Source: Flavobacterium chilense (GTDB taxonomy: Bacteria; Bacteroidota; Bacteroidia; Flavobacteriales; Flavobacteriaceae). From it: DNA of 64,000 nucleotides. The notes under the pieces are model-generated. The model was not told the origin of the DNA, did no database searches, and saw only the letters and a list, made by a program, of their open reading frames with translations. The stretch is taken from positions 248,001-312,000 of the forward strand of contig NZ_LSYT01000003.1 in assembly GCF_001602525.1 (NCBI RefSeq). The letters are read 5' to 3'. Positions 18,561 to 26,946 of the stretch are shown one piece after another; the first letter of the stretch is position 1; the number at the start of each line of letters is the position of its first letter. Position numbers and translations under genes: made by a program.

Positions 18561-18714
18561 CCGCTCCCGCACGAATCCTTTCGTGTGGCGCAAAGTATGT
18601 CAAGCTCTAGTTTTTAAAAGTTTAAAATATTAAAATGAGTAGAAATTATAAATTTCATAGTGTTGAGGGTATAGTTGGAACGTACCACACGAAAGGATTC
18701 GTGCGGTAGCGGGG
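18561..18714. mobile_element. RAYT-derived inverted-repeat element, copy 3
   Basis: The ends match copy 1 (CCGCTCCCGCACGAATCC left, GGTAGCGGGG right). The internal ORF (18635-18709) reads MSRNYKFHSVEGIVG and ends at the same TAG in the right terminus. The left edge follows a CCTCTTTGTCCCTTTAAACC word that also occurs near 19565. The rest of the 18452-18794 gap holds no gene. Confidence 0.75.
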
Positions 18715-18794
18715 ATTCGCTAAGTTCACGAATGAGGTAAACGAATTTCAATTTTTGGCACATTCTCAAGTGACCATAACCTATCAGAAACACT

Positions 18795-19421
18795 ATGGCA
18801 AATGATTTAAATAAATTAGCAAAAACATTAAAGGAATTTCAGCAAGTTATACAAAGACCGGAAAGCCAGACTATATTATCTTTTGAAACAAGAGACCCTT
18901 CCTTTCCACTCAAAAAAATTGAAAATCACGATCTGTCACCCGAACTCACTTACTTATATTCTAATTACGAGACAGGTATTATAATGCCTACAAATATTCA
19001 TATACAGTGGTATAATAAACTTTTCCCAATGGACTACACTATTGACAAAGGAAATACATTTCATCATTACACGCCCTGGAAGAGAGGAAAAGTTATCATT
19101 GCCACAACAGACGGCACAAAAAAGATTTTAGCAGATCCTACACAAAATGGCACCCCTGTATATGTAACAATTGGTAAAGAGAACGAAGAAGATGAAGTTC
19201 ACGAACTTATCGCACCTACTTTAGAAATTTTTTTTCGGTTATTAACAGAGCTGTCAAAATGTGATAGCGATAATTTTAGTAAGTCACCAAAACCGGGCAT
19301 AAATACCACAAATTGGGCAACTTACAGAGATGATATTGTATACTCTGATTTTTTAAACAGAGCTAAAACCATCATTAGCACAAAAAACGTAGAAGCCCTT
19401 GCCTGTTTCTTAAAAACTTAA
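18795..19421 (+). CDS. Hypothetical protein, possible SUKH-like immunity protein
   Basis: A soluble protein of 208 residues with no signal peptide. An N-terminal helix (LAKTLKEFQQVIQRPES) precedes LSPELTYLYSNYETGI, a spacing that recalls SMI1/KNR4 (SUKH) proteins, followed by an HIQWYNKLFP stretch. The assignment is weak. It sits between RAYT-derived copy 3 and a palindromic repeat, like the other accessory genes here. Confidence 0.5.
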   Translation: MANDLNKLAKTLKEFQQVIQRPESQTILSFETRDPSFPLKKIENHDLSPELTYLYSNYETGIIMPTNIHIQWYNKLFPMDYTIDKGNTFHHYTPWKRGKVIIATTDGTKKILADPTQNGTPVYVTIGKENEEDEVHELIAPTLEIFFRLLTELSKCDSDNFSKSPKPGINTTNWATYRDDIVYSDFLNRAKTIISTKNVEALACFLKT

Positions 19422-19446
19422 AACTTGCTATGCAAAAAAAAACGAT

Positions 19447-19534
19447 CGTGCGGATTTGCAAACCCCAATAGCGCAGATATATTTACACAAAGTTAGTGAG
19501 ATTTTAAATCTGCGCTAACGGGCGGGTATTTGCG
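19447..19534. repeat. Palindromic intergenic repeat with AGCGCAGAT arms
   Basis: TAGCGCAGAT (19469-19478) pairs perfectly with ATCTGCGCTA (19508-19517). Outer words GGATTTGCAAACCCC and GGGCGGGTATTTGCG extend the symmetry imperfectly. Related half-elements (TAGATTTGCAATCYGT) occur at about 16047 and 17175. Confidence 0.6.
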
Positions 19535-19688
19535 AGAGTAAAATGGGGTAAATGGTTTCTTTTTGCCTCTTTGTCCCTTTAAACCTCAGCACCTAAAAAA
19601 AGTTAAGAAATTGATAAAGAGCACTAAAAGTAAGGCAGTTGGATTTTATTTGATTAAATTTACTATAGTAATTTATAAATAAAATCTT

Positions 19689-20714
19689 ATGAAAGCAGTA
19701 CGTTTTTTTGGTAACAAAGATGTTAGGGTTGTAAATGACTTAGAAAAGCCCTCTCCAAAAGGAGATGAAGTATTATTAAAGATTGGCGGAGCAGGAGTGT
19801 GTCATTCTGATTTGCATATCATAGACGAAGGAATAGTATCCGGAGTTACTTTTACATTAGGACACGAAAATGCAGGATGGATAGAAGAAATAGGAGAGGA
19901 TGTAAAAGGGTTTAAAAAAGGAGATGCTGTTTTGGTTTACGGACCCTGGGGTTGCGGACATTGCAAACCTTGCCAGCATTCGAATGAAAATTATTGTGAT
20001 CATCAGTCTGAAATGGCTTTTGGTGGCGGACTAGGATTAAACGGCGGTATGGCAGATTATATGCTCGTTCCTTCTTCCCGCTTGCTGGTTCACATTCACG
20101 ACTTAGATCCTGTTATTGCAGCTCCTTTAACAGATGCAGCCTTAACCCCGTACTCAGCAATTAAACGTTCTTTGCCTAAATTAATGCCTGATGAATATGT
20201 AGTCGTAATTGGAGTGGGCGGATTGGGTCATGTCGCCCTACAGATTTTATCAGAAATGTGCGGATCGACAATTATTGCCTGCGATATAACTCCTGAAAGA
20301 CTTGAATTTGCAAAGAAATTAGGAGCTGCTTACGCAATTAATTCTACAGATAAAGATGCTGCAGAACAAATAAAAAAAATTACAGGAATCAAAAAAGCCA
20401 AAGTAGTACTTGATTTTGTAGGCGCCTCTTCTACCATTGATTTAGGAACAAAAGTGATCGGTTTAGATGGTGACTTAACGATTGTAGGCCTTGGCGGAGG
20501 AAAATATGAATACAACATGAACGGTTTGCCATTTGGAGTAAGTATGACCAATCCGTATTGGGGTTCCAGAACCGAGTTGATGGAAGTAATTGGATTGGCA
20601 ATACAAAAGAAAATTCATATTGAAATCGAAAAATACAATTTAGACCAGGCAGTCGAAGTCTATGACAAACTACGACACGGACAAATAAAAGGAAGAGCAG
20701 TATTAATTCCATAA
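19689..20714 (+). CDS. Zinc-dependent NAD(P) alcohol dehydrogenase (MDR family)
   Basis: Oxidises alcohols or reduces aldehydes in the cytosol. Catalytic zinc ligands are visible as GVCHSDLH (Cys38) and GHENAG (His59, Glu60). The structural zinc site is CGHCKPCQHSNENYC, and the Rossmann motif is VIGVGGLGHVALQI. The length of 341 residues is typical. It is single, with its own terminator. The SpoIIAA-like gene downstream is separated by about 240 bases, so no operon is implied. Substrate not predictable. Confidence 0.85.
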   Translation: MKAVRFFGNKDVRVVNDLEKPSPKGDEVLLKIGGAGVCHSDLHIIDEGIVSGVTFTLGHENAGWIEEIGEDVKGFKKGDAVLVYGPWGCGHCKPCQHSNENYCDHQSEMAFGGGLGLNGGMADYMLVPSSRLLVHIHDLDPVIAAPLTDAALTPYSAIKRSLPKLMPDEYVVVIGVGGLGHVALQILSEMCGSTIIACDITPERLEFAKKLGAAYAINSTDKDAAEQIKKITGIKKAKVVLDFVGASSTIDLGTKVIGLDGDLTIVGLGGGKYEYNMNGLPFGVSMTNPYWGSRTELMEVIGLAIQKKIHIEIEKYNLDQAVEVYDKLRHGQIKGRAVLIP

Positions 20715-20726
20715 TACAAAAAGCAT

Positions 20727-20761
20727 AAGCAGATTGAAATTTATTTCGACCTGCTTTTTTT
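20727..20761 (+). terminator. Terminator of the alcohol dehydrogenase gene
   Basis: An interrupted stem AAGCAG-ATT-GAAAT / ATTTC-GAC-CTGCTT is followed by a T run. Confidence 0.6.
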
Positions 20762-20957
20762 ATAAAATGTATCTAAACTTTTATCCTTAAAAATACCCTT
20801 TTAAAACCTCAAATTCTTTTATACATAATGTAGTGATTCTATAAAAACAGAATGAGATCATATAAGGTTTCAGTTGTATTGTATAACTAAATTTGAAGGT
20901 GATTTATAGAACAGAAGCATAAATAATGAATAAAATAACTCAAAAAAATAAACTAAA

Positions 20958-21332
20958 ATGATACATCAAATTGATACAACAGACAATATTGTAGCTTTTA
21001 GAGCATTGGCAGAAGTCTCTAAAGATGATTTTTTAAAAGTAGTAGTTCCAAGTGTAGAACATTTGGTAAAACAAATCAACGAAATCAATTTTTTATTGGT
21101 TTTAGACACAGACATAGAAAATTTTACTGCCGGAGCCTGGCTTGAAGATGCCTTACTGGGATTAAAGCATCTTGGCAAATGGAACAGGGCTGCGATCATC
21201 ACAGATTCTGATGATATAATTACGTTTACCAACGGATTTAGTTTTGTAGTGCCTGGAGAATTTAAAGGATTCAAAAAAGTAGATTTTAATAAGGCTTTAA
21301 ACTGGGTAGAAGGAAATATTCAGATTAAATAG
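20958..21332 (+). CDS. SpoIIAA-like (STAS/CRAL-TRIO fold) protein
   Basis: A soluble 124-residue protein. The pattern fits the SpoIIAA-like family: FRALAEVSKDDFLKVVVPSV, then FLLVLDTDIENFTAGAWLED, then WNRAAIITDSDDII and a C-terminal WVEGN. Members are found in stress or polyester-related contexts; the exact role is unknown. No partner lies nearby. A strong hairpin follows the gene. Confidence 0.7.
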   Translation: MIHQIDTTDNIVAFRALAEVSKDDFLKVVVPSVEHLVKQINEINFLLVLDTDIENFTAGAWLEDALLGLKHLGKWNRAAIITDSDDIITFTNGFSFVVPGEFKGFKKVDFNKALNWVEGNIQIK

Positions 21333-21417
21333 CTTCATAATCTAATACCTTTAAAAACTTAAAAGTAAGCAGATAAACCATTTTAATTAAAAAGAGGTTT
21401 TGCTATATATTGAATAT

Positions 21418-21473
21418 AAAAGCCACAAATTCAGGAATTTTCTATTGATAGTAATTCCTGAATTCGTGGCTTT
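21418..21473. terminator. Long bidirectional terminator hairpin
   Basis: Arms of about 20 bp (AAAGCCACAAATTCAGGAAT and its complement with one mismatch) enclose a 14-base loop, with A and T runs on the two sides. It lies between convergent genes. Confidence 0.8.
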
Positions 21474-21534
21474 ATTTTGTGATTTTTATGCTTTACATGA
21501 AGTGGTTGTAACACATTCAATCTAAAACTAAACA

Positions 21535-21804
21535 TTAATGGTTGTACTCAATTCCGCTGCTGTCATTAATTTCTCTTTTTGCTTTAGCGTTTTTTGCAAT
21601 TTGTTTGTAACATGCTGTTGCCAATAGAGGTACTGCAAGGCTTCCTACAATTGCAGCAGTTTTATGTTGTCCCGTTTTTTTCAATACCGCACCAATTAAA
21701 AGCGAACTTACTCCGGCGCAAACTAAATTTTTTACAGATAATTTAGAGGCTGGTTTTGGCGTTATTCCGTGCAATAGCGGGTCTATGAAGTTTAAATTTT
21801 CCAT
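21535..21804 (-). CDS. Small hypothetical membrane-associated protein
   Basis: The start is placed at MENLNFIDPLL (21804); an upstream in-frame ATG at 21873 would overlap the neighbouring gene. The 89 residues carry one or two hydrophobic segments (LVCAGVSSLLIGAVL and AAIVGSLAVPLLATACY) and a charged tail. The family is not recognised. It lies just downstream of the 132-residue membrane protein gene on the same strand and is probably cotranscribed. Confidence 0.55.
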   Translation of the reverse strand: MENLNFIDPLLHGITPKPASKLSVKNLVCAGVSSLLIGAVLKKTGQHKTAAIVGSLAVPLLATACYKQIAKNAKAKREINDSSGIEYNH

Positions 21805-21841
21805 GATTATAATAATTAATTTAGTTAAACCTGTTTGATAT

Positions 21842-22240
21842 TTATACAGATAGTTTTTCACTATCCGTTTCATTTTCTATTTTTTCATTTTCTACCTTTT
21901 CCTTTTTTATCGCCTGTCTTAGCAAGGCAAAAAAACTCATGTAAACATTTGCCATAAAAACCAGCGAAAATCCTGCCAAAATATAACCGCGCCAATCATT
22001 TAGCAAAAGTTTATAATTACACAGGATTAAAAAAGCGATTGTGACATAATGGCTAAAACAATACTCACAGGTAAAAAGATAAAATGCCTTTCGTGACAAA
22101 AGAGTACGATCGTTTTTAGAATGCTTTACACACCATTCACGAGGCTCTTTAAATATTTCTTCGTGTGTAACTGTCCAGCTAATGCACGCTATCGGAATAG
22201 CGAGAACAAACAACCAGACAATTTGAGTTGTGATATCCAT
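21842..22240 (-). CDS. Hypothetical integral membrane protein with a CEYC motif
   Basis: Three hydrophobic helices are seen (IVWLFVLAIPIACISW, YVTIAFLILCNYKLLL, GYILAGFSLVFMANVYMSFF). A FTCEYCFSHYV motif could bind metal or heme or be redox active. The highly charged tail (KKEKVENEKIENETDSEK) is probably cytoplasmic. Similar CEYCFSHW-type proteins are annotated only as hypothetical as far as I recall. Confidence 0.65.
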   Translation of the reverse strand: MDITTQIVWLFVLAIPIACISWTVTHEEIFKEPREWCVKHSKNDRTLLSRKAFYLFTCEYCFSHYVTIAFLILCNYKLLLNDWRGYILAGFSLVFMANVYMSFFALLRQAIKKEKVENEKIENETDSEKLSV

Positions 22241-22378
22241 GATCTCAGTGTATTTTTAAATCAGATTTTAATTTAGCTAAAAACCAATAATTTAAAATTA
22301 CTGCAATTCAATCTCTTAAGATTATATAGTTTTGTTTTTTTATTATAAAATTTCATTTCGAAATTCAATTTACAAAAA

Positions 22379-22410
22379 ATAACCGTTAAGTTCAAATTCT
22401 TAACGGTTAT
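22379..22410 (-). terminator. Terminator hairpin after the acidic protein gene
   Basis: ATAACCGTTAAG pairs perfectly with CTTAACGGTTAT around an 8-base loop, just past the stop codon of the minus-strand gene at 22443. Confidence 0.7.
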
Positions 22411-22442
22411 CTATTCAAAACGTGTCATAATGTCTTAACATT

Positions 22443-22808
22443 TCAGGGATTTATACTCGGAAAAGGATCATGCGATACTTCGTCCGGCTCTTCGTCTATA
22501 TCTCTCAAATTATCCCTGTCCTCTGAGTCATCATCATCCAGATCCCCATCTTTTTCTAAAGTATTATCCAGGCTTTCAGGATCTTCATCATTTGTAATCT
22601 GATCTTCTCCGTTTAGGATAGGTTCTCCGTTTGGATCGCTTTCGTTTCTGTTATAATCATTCGTTTGATGGTTGACATCATCAATATATTCTTCCTGATG
22701 TTGATATTGATCTTTCTCAATTGCATTTTCCTTATTAATGAGCGTATCAATATTCGGGCTAAAATCACGAGTATCCCGATCGTAATTTTGGTGGTTTCCG
22801 TTTTCCAT
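22443..22808 (-). CDS. Acidic, probably disordered protein
   Basis: The 121 residues are dominated by D, E, N, Q and P (for example DGDLDDDDSEDRDNLRD) with no hydrophobic core, signal or known domain. The low complexity suggests an intrinsically disordered protein. It follows a small lysine-rich gene on the same strand. Opposite charges make a pair plausible, but that is inference only. Confidence 0.6.
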   Translation of the reverse strand: MENGNHQNYDRDTRDFSPNIDTLINKENAIEKDQYQHQEEYIDDVNHQTNDYNRNESDPNGEPILNGEDQITNDEDPESLDNTLEKDGDLDDDDSEDRDNLRDIDEEPDEVSHDPFPSINP

Positions 22809-22829
22809 AGTAATATACTTTAGAATTAA

Positions 22830-22979
22830 TTATTTTTTTGCTGTCGAAGGTTTCTTGTCGTCTTTTGGATTATGTTTTACCTCTCTTTTTGGAGACGTTT
22901 CTTTTTTATCTATTTTCTTATCCATCGATTTTGCACCTGAAGTTGAAGTACTGCTGTTTTTTTGATCTGTAGTTTTCAT
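22830..22979 (-). CDS. 49-residue lysine-rich small protein
   Basis: Reading the minus strand from ATG at 22979 gives a 49-residue ORF starting MKTTDQKNSSTSTSGAK, with repeated DKK, KKET and KREVK blocks, ending STAKK. It has no hydrophobic segment. It sits 21 bases before the start of the acidic protein gene, which suggests cotranscription. Composition is like small stress-associated or nucleic-acid-binding proteins, but no family is recognised. Confidence 0.5.
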   Translation of the reverse strand: MKTTDQKNSSTSTSGAKSMDKKIDKKETSPKREVKHNPKDDKKPSTAKK

Positions 22980-23318
22980 GATATTTAATTTTTAAATGTT
23001 TGTTACCATACAAATCTACTCTGTAATGTTGGCATACGTCTTACACGAAAATAGTTTGTAATTTCATAATTAACAGGGTGTTATTATATGAAAGATAATG
23101 AGAATGGTGTAATTCTTATAGTATGTTCAATAATTTAGGCATATAAAATTTGAACTTATCATAACATAATTATGTCTTTTAGAAGATCATTAGTAAACAG
23201 ATAGCATCTAATTTTGTACTGCTTCAAATACTTAATTAAACTTAAACTGCTAAAATGCGCGAATGAGATTCTAGTTTACAAGAAATTAGATATAAGTTAA
23301 TGATTAGAATTTGATAAA
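22980..23318. other. Divergent promoter region without genes
   Basis: AT-rich gap of about 340 bases between the divergent small-protein cluster and the accessory gene at 23319. I see no clear ORF, hairpin or repeat. It must contain promoters for both directions. Confidence 0.4.
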
Positions 23319-24239
23319 ATGAAAATTGATTTTATAAAATGCACCCATGATTCTTACGGTGGCAGACTTGTCGAGCCATTTAGGTATTTTGGAAAAATTA
23401 TTTCTGACAGATTTGAACAAGAAGGCATAATGTTTTCTTTTGAAGAAATTCAAATACAACTTGCTTTTTTTTCAGCCAATCTTACAGACAAACATCTTTA
23501 TATTAATTGGTATAATAAATTGCCAACTTATCATCGAAATAATAATATAGTTAAAGTGATTTTACCAGTTTTAGAAACTGAAAAAAGTTTAGAAGATGTT
23601 TTTAAATTAGCCTGTCAGGCTTTTAAAATTATGGCTCATAAAAAAAAGGAAATGGATATTTTTGATGAGCAGAAGATCGTACAAACATTACTTTCTTTAG
23701 AGTTAGAATTGCAAAATGCAGATCTGTGGGATTTAAACAAACAATACAAGTCAACTTTAAGAGCAACAGCGCTGAAAAGAAGTTTAGATGAAAGAACGGC
23801 AAGAGAAAATCGTATTATAGAAAATAAGAAATTGATCTATGATTTGCAATTTTATTATGAATTTGAAAATGCAGACAAGCTTTATTTCGCACCTTATGAC
23901 AAGAGTTTTTGTGATAAAATATTAATAAAACTTCGTAAGGAAAAGTTCCGTTTACCGGATTATACTCATTTGCATATCATCGTTTCAGATTCTTTTGAAA
24001 ATGCGTTGTATTATGCCGGAAGAGAAGAAAAATACTGTGCTTACGGAATTACAGTATTTAAAGATTATGCTGCTTATGCAGATAAAAGTGAAACAGAAAA
24101 AGAAAGAATAACTTTTGATCTCATTAAACAAGGTTTGTATGACATAGCCAAAATTGATAAATTAGATTTAGAAACCTTAGAAGCTGTTTTGGATGAAACC
24201 GAAAGAGAAATTGAGCGTAAAAGTTTTAGTTGGATTTAA
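23319..24239 (+). CDS. Hypothetical protein, possible immunity-locus member
   Basis: A soluble 306-residue protein without signal peptide, rich in aromatic and charged residues. The central LRATALKRSLDERTARENRI segment looks helical or coiled-coil. The C-terminal half (LHIIVSDSFENALYYAG) is alpha/beta. Family not recognised. It is followed after 6 bases by another unrecognised gene and then a strong terminator, so the two form a small operon at the edge of the immunity-type region. Confidence 0.6.
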   Translation: MKIDFIKCTHDSYGGRLVEPFRYFGKIISDRFEQEGIMFSFEEIQIQLAFFSANLTDKHLYINWYNKLPTYHRNNNIVKVILPVLETEKSLEDVFKLACQAFKIMAHKKKEMDIFDEQKIVQTLLSLELELQNADLWDLNKQYKSTLRATALKRSLDERTARENRIIENKKLIYDLQFYYEFENADKLYFAPYDKSFCDKILIKLRKEKFRLPDYTHLHIIVSDSFENALYYAGREEKYCAYGITVFKDYAAYADKSETEKERITFDLIKQGLYDIAKIDKLDLETLEAVLDETEREIERKSFSWI

Positions 24240-24245
24240 TTATGT

Positions 24246-24731
24246 ATGATTATGAATGAAAATAATAACGTTTATGAAACTAAATTTGGACAACTCGTTT
24301 TAGGAGATGGACCTGAAAATGATTTTTACTGGACGGGTTATATTTCGAATACTTTTTTTTCAAACAAAATTCCTGTTTATGTCTTTACAAAAAACAGCAA
24401 TATTTCCAGTCAGACAATTGACTTTATGCAAACAATTGTTTCAGATATCGATCGATATTTAGAAACCGCAATTTTGTTTATAAAACAGACTTTAAGCGAA
24501 CAAAAAGAAAAGTATAATATTAGAGAAAATGAATATGAGTTTTTGAGCCTAGAGGTAAAACTTTTTCCTGTTGATCTGCCTGAACTTACCTTTTGGGAAG
24601 ATTCAATCGAATGGATGATCCGGTTTGCAGAGGGAAACTTTTATATTTGTGATCCGTTAGGTATTGGAGTAACATTTAAATTTGACCAGCCCATAAGTGT
24701 CGATAATCTGGAAGACAGCGAATTGATATAA
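24246..24731 (+). CDS. Hypothetical protein, possible immunity protein
   Basis: A 161-residue soluble protein. It starts with a beta-rich segment (VYETKFGQLVLGDGPENDFYWTG opening) and contains a long helix (SDIDRYLETAILFIKQTLSEQ). The pattern of a small acidic two-layer protein with DFYWTGYI fits DUF2262/DUF6985-like immunity proteins only loosely. ATG at 24246 and a second Met two codons later are both possible starts. Second gene of a two-gene unit. Confidence 0.55.
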   Translation: MIMNENNNVYETKFGQLVLGDGPENDFYWTGYISNTFFSNKIPVYVFTKNSNISSQTIDFMQTIVSDIDRYLETAILFIKQTLSEQKEKYNIRENEYEFLSLEVKLFPVDLPELTFWEDSIEWMIRFAEGNFYICDPLGIGVTFKFDQPISVDNLEDSELI

Positions 24732-24740
24732 TTCATATAA

Positions 24741-24782
24741 ATGCTAAAAGCCATAAAGTTCATTCTTTATGGCTTTTAGCAT
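24741..24782. terminator. Perfect 18-bp bidirectional terminator
   Basis: ATGCTAAAAGCCATAAAG pairs perfectly with its complement around a 6-base loop, between convergent genes. Confidence 0.85.
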
Positions 24783-24788
24783 TTTAAA

Positions 24789-25775
24789 TTACTTTTTGAT
24801 ATAAAGAGAACCGTTTTTTATTGTCTTCTTACTCAGTTTTCCTTTCTCGAATAATTTCTCCAGAATAATTTCCGCTTCAGTATATGAGATATTAAAAATT
24901 ACAGCATATTCCTTGGGTGTCAATGTGGGATAAATTTCAAAAAGTGAAAATGTAGTATCATTTGGTACCTTCTTCTTTTTGGCTTCAGGATATAATGCCA
25001 GTAAAGCATTTTCATAAGCACTATAAGGTTTAGAACCATAAACCGTTAACTTATTTTGGTTCTCATCAGCAAAAAATAAAGTCGGAAAACCTCTTACACC
25101 AAGTGTTCTTGCCAAATTTAAATCATCCTGAAAAAGTTTTTTAGCTTCACCATCATAATCTTTTTTTAGTTTGTCAAAATCCAGTTGCGCTGTTTTTGCG
25201 GCTTCGGTTATGTTTTGCCATTTAGCAATATTTCTCTTTTCGAGATACAATTTCTCACGAAGAACACGCATAAATTTTACCGCTTTATCTTTACTCTGAA
25301 TTTGTGCTGCTTTCATGGCAATACAAGACGGGTAAGAAGAATCCAGAGGATCTTCGAGCCATACATCACCATCAATTGGCATTTCATAATGTAAACTGGC
25401 TTCATCCCAATGATGTGCAACATCTGAAGGTTTACTTATTCCGCCGCTGTTATAACTCCAGTCAGGTAATAAACCTCCCATTCTGTAATCAATTTCAAAA
25501 TAATCTCCGTATTCCAGTTTTAGTTTTCTTAACTGAGGTTCAATTCCCCAGCACGAAGAACAAATAGGATCAGTATAATAAATTATTTTTACAGGTTTAT
25601 TTTCTGTACTAATAACCGTTGTTTCATTTGAAGTTTCTCCCATTGGCATTTCGCATGTACCGCTAACAGGATCACACAACAACGGATTTGTTTTATTTTC
25701 ATTCATTTTAGAATTAGTTTGCGACTGACAGCTTGCACTGCAAATCAGGGTTAACAACAGCAATAGTATTTTCAT
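24789..25775 (-). CDS. DsbA/FrnE-family thioredoxin-fold protein, probable lipoprotein
   Basis: A hydrophobic leader ending LICSASC suggests export, possibly with lipidation. The redox site is CSSC in YYTDPICSSCWGIEP (about residues 72-75). The rest follows the DsbA/FrnE (SpxH-like) pattern: YRMGGLLPDW, then AAQIQSKDKAVKFMRVLREKLY and GVRGFPTLFF (cis-Pro loop). An additional CDPVSGTCEMP pair precedes the domain. A C-terminal ~60-residue helical segment (TLTPKEYAVIFNISYTEAE) looks like a winged-helix add-on. It is divergent from an HxlR regulator, which suggests redox or electrophile control. Confidence 0.75.
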   Translation of the reverse strand: MKILLLLLTLICSASCQSQTNSKMNENKTNPLLCDPVSGTCEMPMGETSNETTVISTENKPVKIIYYTDPICSSCWGIEPQLRKLKLEYGDYFEIDYRMGGLLPDWSYNSGGISKPSDVAHHWDEASLHYEMPIDGDVWLEDPLDSSYPSCIAMKAAQIQSKDKAVKFMRVLREKLYLEKRNIAKWQNITEAAKTAQLDFDKLKKDYDGEAKKLFQDDLNLARTLGVRGFPTLFFADENQNKLTVYGSKPYSAYENALLALYPEAKKKKVPNDTTFSLFEIYPTLTPKEYAVIFNISYTEAEIILEKLFEKGKLSKKTIKNGSLYIKK

Positions 25776-25867
25776 ATAACTGTTTTTAGTTTACGCTTTA
25801 GGTTTAAATTTATAATTTTACGCAAAGTTCGTTCGTATTTAATCACAAGTCAATTAGTCTAAAAAAG

Positions 25868-26185
25868 ATGACTACAGAAAATCACAGAGAAACAGAAAAA
25901 GAATGTCCTGCCGAAGGACTTTTAAAATTATTATCAGGCAAATGGAAACCGCAGATTTTTTTATTGGCTGTTGATGGTCCTTTGCGTTTCAACGGACTTT
26001 TAAGAGATATAAAAGGGGCTAATAAACAGTCGATTGCAGTTGCACTTCGCGAACTTGAAGATTTTGGACTTTTAGACAAAAATGTCATTAAATTAAAACC
26101 GCTTCATATCGAATATACTTTATCAGAAAAAGCAAAATCTCTAATTCCGGTTTTCAAACAATTGGAACTATTTTCAGAAAAATAA
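25868..26185 (+). CDS. HxlR-family winged-helix regulator
   Basis: A 105-residue DNA-binding protein with the family pattern CPAEGLLKLLSGKWKPQIFL, then LRFNGLLRDIKGANKQSI (recognition helix) and LRELEDFGLLDKNVIKLKPL. Cys13 is at the usual HxlR position and may sense oxidants in related proteins. The gene is divergent from the DsbA-like gene across about 90 bases, its most likely target. The SMI1-like gene begins 27 bases downstream. Confidence 0.85.
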   Translation: MTTENHRETEKECPAEGLLKLLSGKWKPQIFLLAVDGPLRFNGLLRDIKGANKQSIAVALRELEDFGLLDKNVIKLKPLHIEYTLSEKAKSLIPVFKQLELFSEK

Positions 26186-26212
26186 ATTTTACAGACTATA
26201 ATCTATTTTTAA

Positions 26213-26911
26213 ATGACTTTAATACAAAAAATTAAACGCCTCTATAACCTTTCTGAAAACGAAAACCATGGATTTTCTGAAACTGAAATTCTTGACCTTG
26301 AAAAGAAATTAGAAGTAAAACTTCCAATAAAACTCAAAGAATATTATCTGGAATTAGGGAAAGAAGAAAACCTTAATTATTCTTATAACAGACTTTTAAA
26401 ACCCGATGGAGAAATTGGTTTTTCAGAGGATAACTATTTGGTTATTTATGAAGAAAATCAGCTTGTAGCATTTTGGGGAATCAAAAAAGAAGATTTAAAA
26501 AAGGATAATCCGGCGGTTTATGGCAATTACGATACTATTGAAAAATCAGACTGGGAAATTGAGAGCCAAACAATCGAGGATTTCTTTTTGTTGATGGCTG
26601 TTTATAATGGGACTTTGGGAGGATTACAGTATAACGGAAATTTTTTTGGAGAAATTGATCCTGAAACTGTTAAGCAGATCGAAGAACGCTGGATGTTGGT
26701 ACCCGAAATAAGCAGAGACAATCAAAAAGTGTTTACAGACAATTATTACGAAATGATAAGCCTTTCTTTTGATCAGGAAAATAATTGCACAGGAGCTTTT
26801 ATTGGAACAAATGATCAGGAACGTTTTGATGCTATTTTAGAAAATTTAGATATAGACTGGTCTTATCTTTCATACGATGATGATGAAGAATATGACGAAG
26901 ATGAGAATTAA
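26213..26911 (+). CDS. SMI1/KNR4 (SUKH) family protein
   Basis: The N-terminus has the SUKH pattern: GFSETEILDLEKKLEVKLPIKLKEYYLELG, shown here as the short key words FSETEI, LEKKL and LPxxLKEYYL at about residues 20-48. A later IYEENQLVAFWGI strand and a TIEDFFLLMAVYNG helix match the fold. The very acidic C-terminus (DDDEEYDEDEN) is typical of cytosolic immunity proteins that neutralise polymorphic toxins. No toxin gene adjoins it. It is probably read with the next gene, 35 bases on. Confidence 0.75.
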   Translation: MTLIQKIKRLYNLSENENHGFSETEILDLEKKLEVKLPIKLKEYYLELGKEENLNYSYNRLLKPDGEIGFSEDNYLVIYEENQLVAFWGIKKEDLKKDNPAVYGNYDTIEKSDWEIESQTIEDFFLLMAVYNGTLGGLQYNGNFFGEIDPETVKQIEERWMLVPEISRDNQKVFTDNYYEMISLSFDQENNCTGAFIGTNDQERFDAILENLDIDWSYLSYDDDEEYDEDEN

Positions 26912-26946
26912 TAATTGCCATAATTTATTAGAATAAAAATTTAAAA

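Noticed and set aside
16087..18714. CRISPR-like reading of the spaced repeats
   Set aside because: The repeats are about 155 bp with inverted ends, only three copies, and are separated by whole genes. There are no cas genes.
15538..19534. Integron cassette array
   Set aside because: No tyrosine integrase gene or attI/attC core sites are seen. The separators look like RAYT-derived elements.
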